DNA from: Chrysochromulina tobinii
Taxonomy: Eukaryota > Haptophyta > Prymnesiales > Chrysochromulinaceae
Reading direction: 5' to 3'
Assembly: GCA_001275005.1 (NCBI GenBank)
Contig: JWZX01002879.1
Location: forward strand, 1 to 30,566
DNA length: 30,566 nucleotides
The translations under genes and the position numbers were made by a program. Of this stretch, positions 28,760 through 30,566 are shown in pieces. How positions within the stretch are numbered: position 1 is the first letter of the stretch; every line of letters begins with the position of its first letter. The notes beneath the pieces are model-generated. The model saw nothing but the letters and a program-made list of their open reading frames with translations. It was not told where the DNA came from and did no database searches.

Positions 28760-29083
28760 TCATTCCGAAATGTGCTTGTCGAGACGTCGATCGTCGTACG
28801 CTCGAGACGCGCCTCTTCTTCCTGCAAAGAAATTGGCGATGGACGCGCGCGTCCCAGTGGAATACTCGCCCATCCGTTGCTTGCGCTGTCGCTTGACCGG
28901 CCCTCTCCGCTCCTCCTCTATCAATGGAGTGGTAAACGTGAAACCGCTCTCGAACTGCACCTGCTGCCGATCTCCCGCCGGCATCATCCGAACCAGCATG
29001 AAAGTCACGCAGACGGCTACCGCCAGAAGGGGGACGTACGTCAGCACGAAGGTGAGCGCGAGTTTGAGAAGGGGGACGTCCAT
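28760..29083 (-). CDS. small single-pass membrane protein of unknown function
   Basis: This has 107 residues. The N-terminus (MDVPLLKLALTFVLTYVPLL ... through CVTFMLVRMM) is one long hydrophobic helix starting a few residues in, acting as a signal anchor. The rest is hydrophilic with a basic stretch (RRGPVKRQRKQR) and a charged C-terminus (RRLDKHISE). Composition is less GC-biased than shadow frames in this contig, and the start lies upstream of a plausible spacer. I do not recognise the family. It is divergent from the gene beginning at 29375. Confidence 0.45.
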   Translation of the reverse strand: MDVPLLKLALTFVLTYVPLLAVAVCVTFMLVRMMPAGDRQQVQFESGFTFTTPLIEEERRGPVKRQRKQRMGEYSTGTRASIANFFAGRRGASRAYDDRRLDKHISE

Positions 29084-29374
29084 CCGTAGATATTCAAAGA
29101 GCGCTTAAAGAGCGGTTGAGGTGCGCGGCGATCGAGTTAGAGAAGAACGTGCATGGAAGAACGAGTAGTTTATTTAAATGCTGGAGAACTTTAGTCGCGT
29201 TCAGATTTTTGTGCTGCATGCAAGGTGGCTTTGGGGATTTCTCACCCCTCCTCAAGCACCCCGAACTCCGGCGTGTGGGTGTTGGTGTATTTTGGGGTTG
29301 GAGTTCACAGAAGGAGCGGTTTCATCGCTCGAAGAAAAGTAGCCGGAGGTCAGTCGCGCAAGGCCTCTTGCAGC

Positions 29375-30566
29375 ATGAGGGCCCAGCTCGCAGCGGCGTT
29401 GCGTGCGCAGCCGCAGGACGAGGGGAATGCGGACACGAACGCGCTGCGGTCCCTTCACAAAAAGCGCGCGATAAATGTGCTTGCCACCACGGTGAAGACC
29501 TCGGTCGACTTGCGGGTGGTCCTCGAGGACCCGAAGCTGCCGAGCAAGCAGGATCTGGGTCGTTGGTGGCCTGAGCCGGCACGCGAGACGCTCAGCCCGC
29601 TGGTGCCCTTCCCCACACGCCCTGCGATGGACACCTTCGACGCCGGGTTCAAGGTCGTCTCACACGCGTCGCCGCCGTCGACGAGCATGCGGGGCTCGCT
29701 TGGGGGGTCTCTGACGCCGGGGTTTGCGTCGCCGCCGCTCGGGTCGCCCTCGGCTGCGATGGCGCGATCGGCGAGCGCGTTGGTGCTGCCGCGCAGCGCC
29801 TCGCTGCCGGCGGTCGCCCGCGACGGCAAGAGTGCACCGGCCACCGCTAGCCCGCTCTCGACGCATGGCAGCCATGGCAGCCCGCTCGGAAGCATCAACG
29901 CGCGCGGCCAGAGTCGCATCGGTGGCAAGTGGCGGAGCAAGCCGAGGCTGGGCGATCCGAGCGCGAACCTGGGCAACCCTGCCATCATTGAGCTGCCCGA
30001 TGGTGGAACGGACACGCCACTCGACGTCTTCGAGCACCTAGGCAAGGGAGGCACCCCATACGCACTCGCTTTCTCGCAGCAGCTCGAGACACTCGATCGC
30101 TCGTCACGACTCGCGCAGTGGATGAACGCGTTCGCCGCGGACGAGGAAGCCTTCGCCTCCAAGGCCGTCTTTGTGGAGATGAGGCTGCGGCAGGCCCTCT
30201 CCTCCTCTGTCTCGCTAGGGGTGCTCGAGCCTGCCTCGAACCTAATATGGACCTCCGCCTTGCATGCATGTGCTCACCACGGCGCCATTGGCCGAACCTT
30301 CTATGGACCTCCGCCTTGCATGCAAGTGCTCACCGCGGCGCCGTCGGTCCTCACAGGTCCCGAATACGTTTCGGATCGCCGTCGTGTGCGACGCCTTCGA
30401 ACGCGTCGCGCCACTGACCGGTCGGTACGAGGGCGTGCTCGTCCTAATTTGGAAGGAGCTCATCCGCTCAATCTTTGCGGACTTTACCAACGATCTCCCA
30501 GGGCAGGGCGCCAAGGCGTACGCCGAGCGCACATCCCCCCCCTCCCCCTGCCTTGAGCCCCCCCCG
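29375..30566 (+). CDS. 5' part of an unrecognised Ser/Pro/Ala-rich protein (runs off the window)
   Basis: Exon 1 is 29375-30220, starting at the first ATG of the frame. The intron is 30221-30356 (phase 0), and exon 2 runs from 30357 to about 30517, where GTACGC could be the next donor. The protein has a helical N-terminus (MRAQLAAALRAQPQDEGNAD), a disordered Ser/Pro/Gly/Ala region (about residues 95-205), then folded-looking segments (LDVFEHLGKGGTPYALAFSQ) and, in exon 2, VPNTFRIAVVCDAFERVAPL and RYEGVLVLIWKELIRSIFAD. The last part weakly recalls the TSNAXIP1-type helical domain of ciliary proteins, not enough to name it. Confidence 0.55.
30221..30356 (+). repeat. intron with two class B cassettes in the last gene
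   Basis: Two units reading TATGGACCTCCGCCTTGCAT then GCAWGTGCTCACC are spaced about 56 bases apart, and the intron ends GGTCCTCACAG. It shows that the class B family is not confined to the giant gene. Confidence 0.8.

Overview
This is a nuclear contig from a GC-rich unicellular eukaryote, most likely an alga. The evidence is a nuclear-type mitochondrial ribosomal protein with a targeting leader, many GT-AG introns, a microbial-type rhodopsin, and homologues of eukaryotic Ric-8 and KXD1. The combination and the base composition would suit a haptophyte or a similar secondary alga, but I cannot fix the lineage from the sequence alone. I see no bacterial operon, tRNA, rRNA, CRISPR array or transposase.

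Layout. 1-111: 5' end of an unknown minus-strand gene. 603-1124 (minus): mitochondrial bL27. 1442-3161 (plus): four-exon divergent type-1 rhodopsin, channelrhodopsin-like. 3162-4395: repeats and a doubtful small ORF. 4396-6107: Ric-8-like G-alpha chaperone in two exons. 6370-7158: KXD1-like (BORC) protein with a Gly/Asp tail. 7326-27654: one very large gene, modelled as 53 exons and 52 introns, whose phases close into a single 4056-residue reading frame. 27655-28759: repeats and a lower-GC spacer. 28760-29083 (minus): small membrane protein. 29375 to window end: 5' part of an unrecognised Ser/Pro/Ala-rich gene.

The giant protein reads, in order: a low-complexity and beta-rich N-terminus; a NACHT-type STAND NTPase with the NLR-family HLSFQE motif; two kinds of leucine-rich repeats; a Roc GTPase with COR; a CxxC-CxxC zinc-ribbon-like segment; and an R-S-E type mono-ADP-ribosyltransferase domain whose S and E motifs are separated by an acidic stretch and an EF-hand pair. 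On paper it joins sensing (LRR), two nucleotide switches (NACHT, Roc), calcium binding and an effector enzyme in one chain, as expected of an innate-immune or stress receptor. The function is inferred.

The second striking thing is how the introns are built. Most are flanked by a direct duplication of the exon edge that contains the splice junction. The donor GT comes from the first copy and the acceptor AG from the second. Between the copies lies one of two recurring fillers: class A, made of TGATTGCCTC/TGATGGCCTC words ending in CTCATCAG, or class B, a unit starting TGCATGCA followed by GTGCTCACCACGGCGCC and ending CCCCACAG. This looks like recent, repeated intron creation by segmental duplication plus filler DNA. 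The same fillers also occur in the rhodopsin (A), Ric-8 (A) and last (B) genes.
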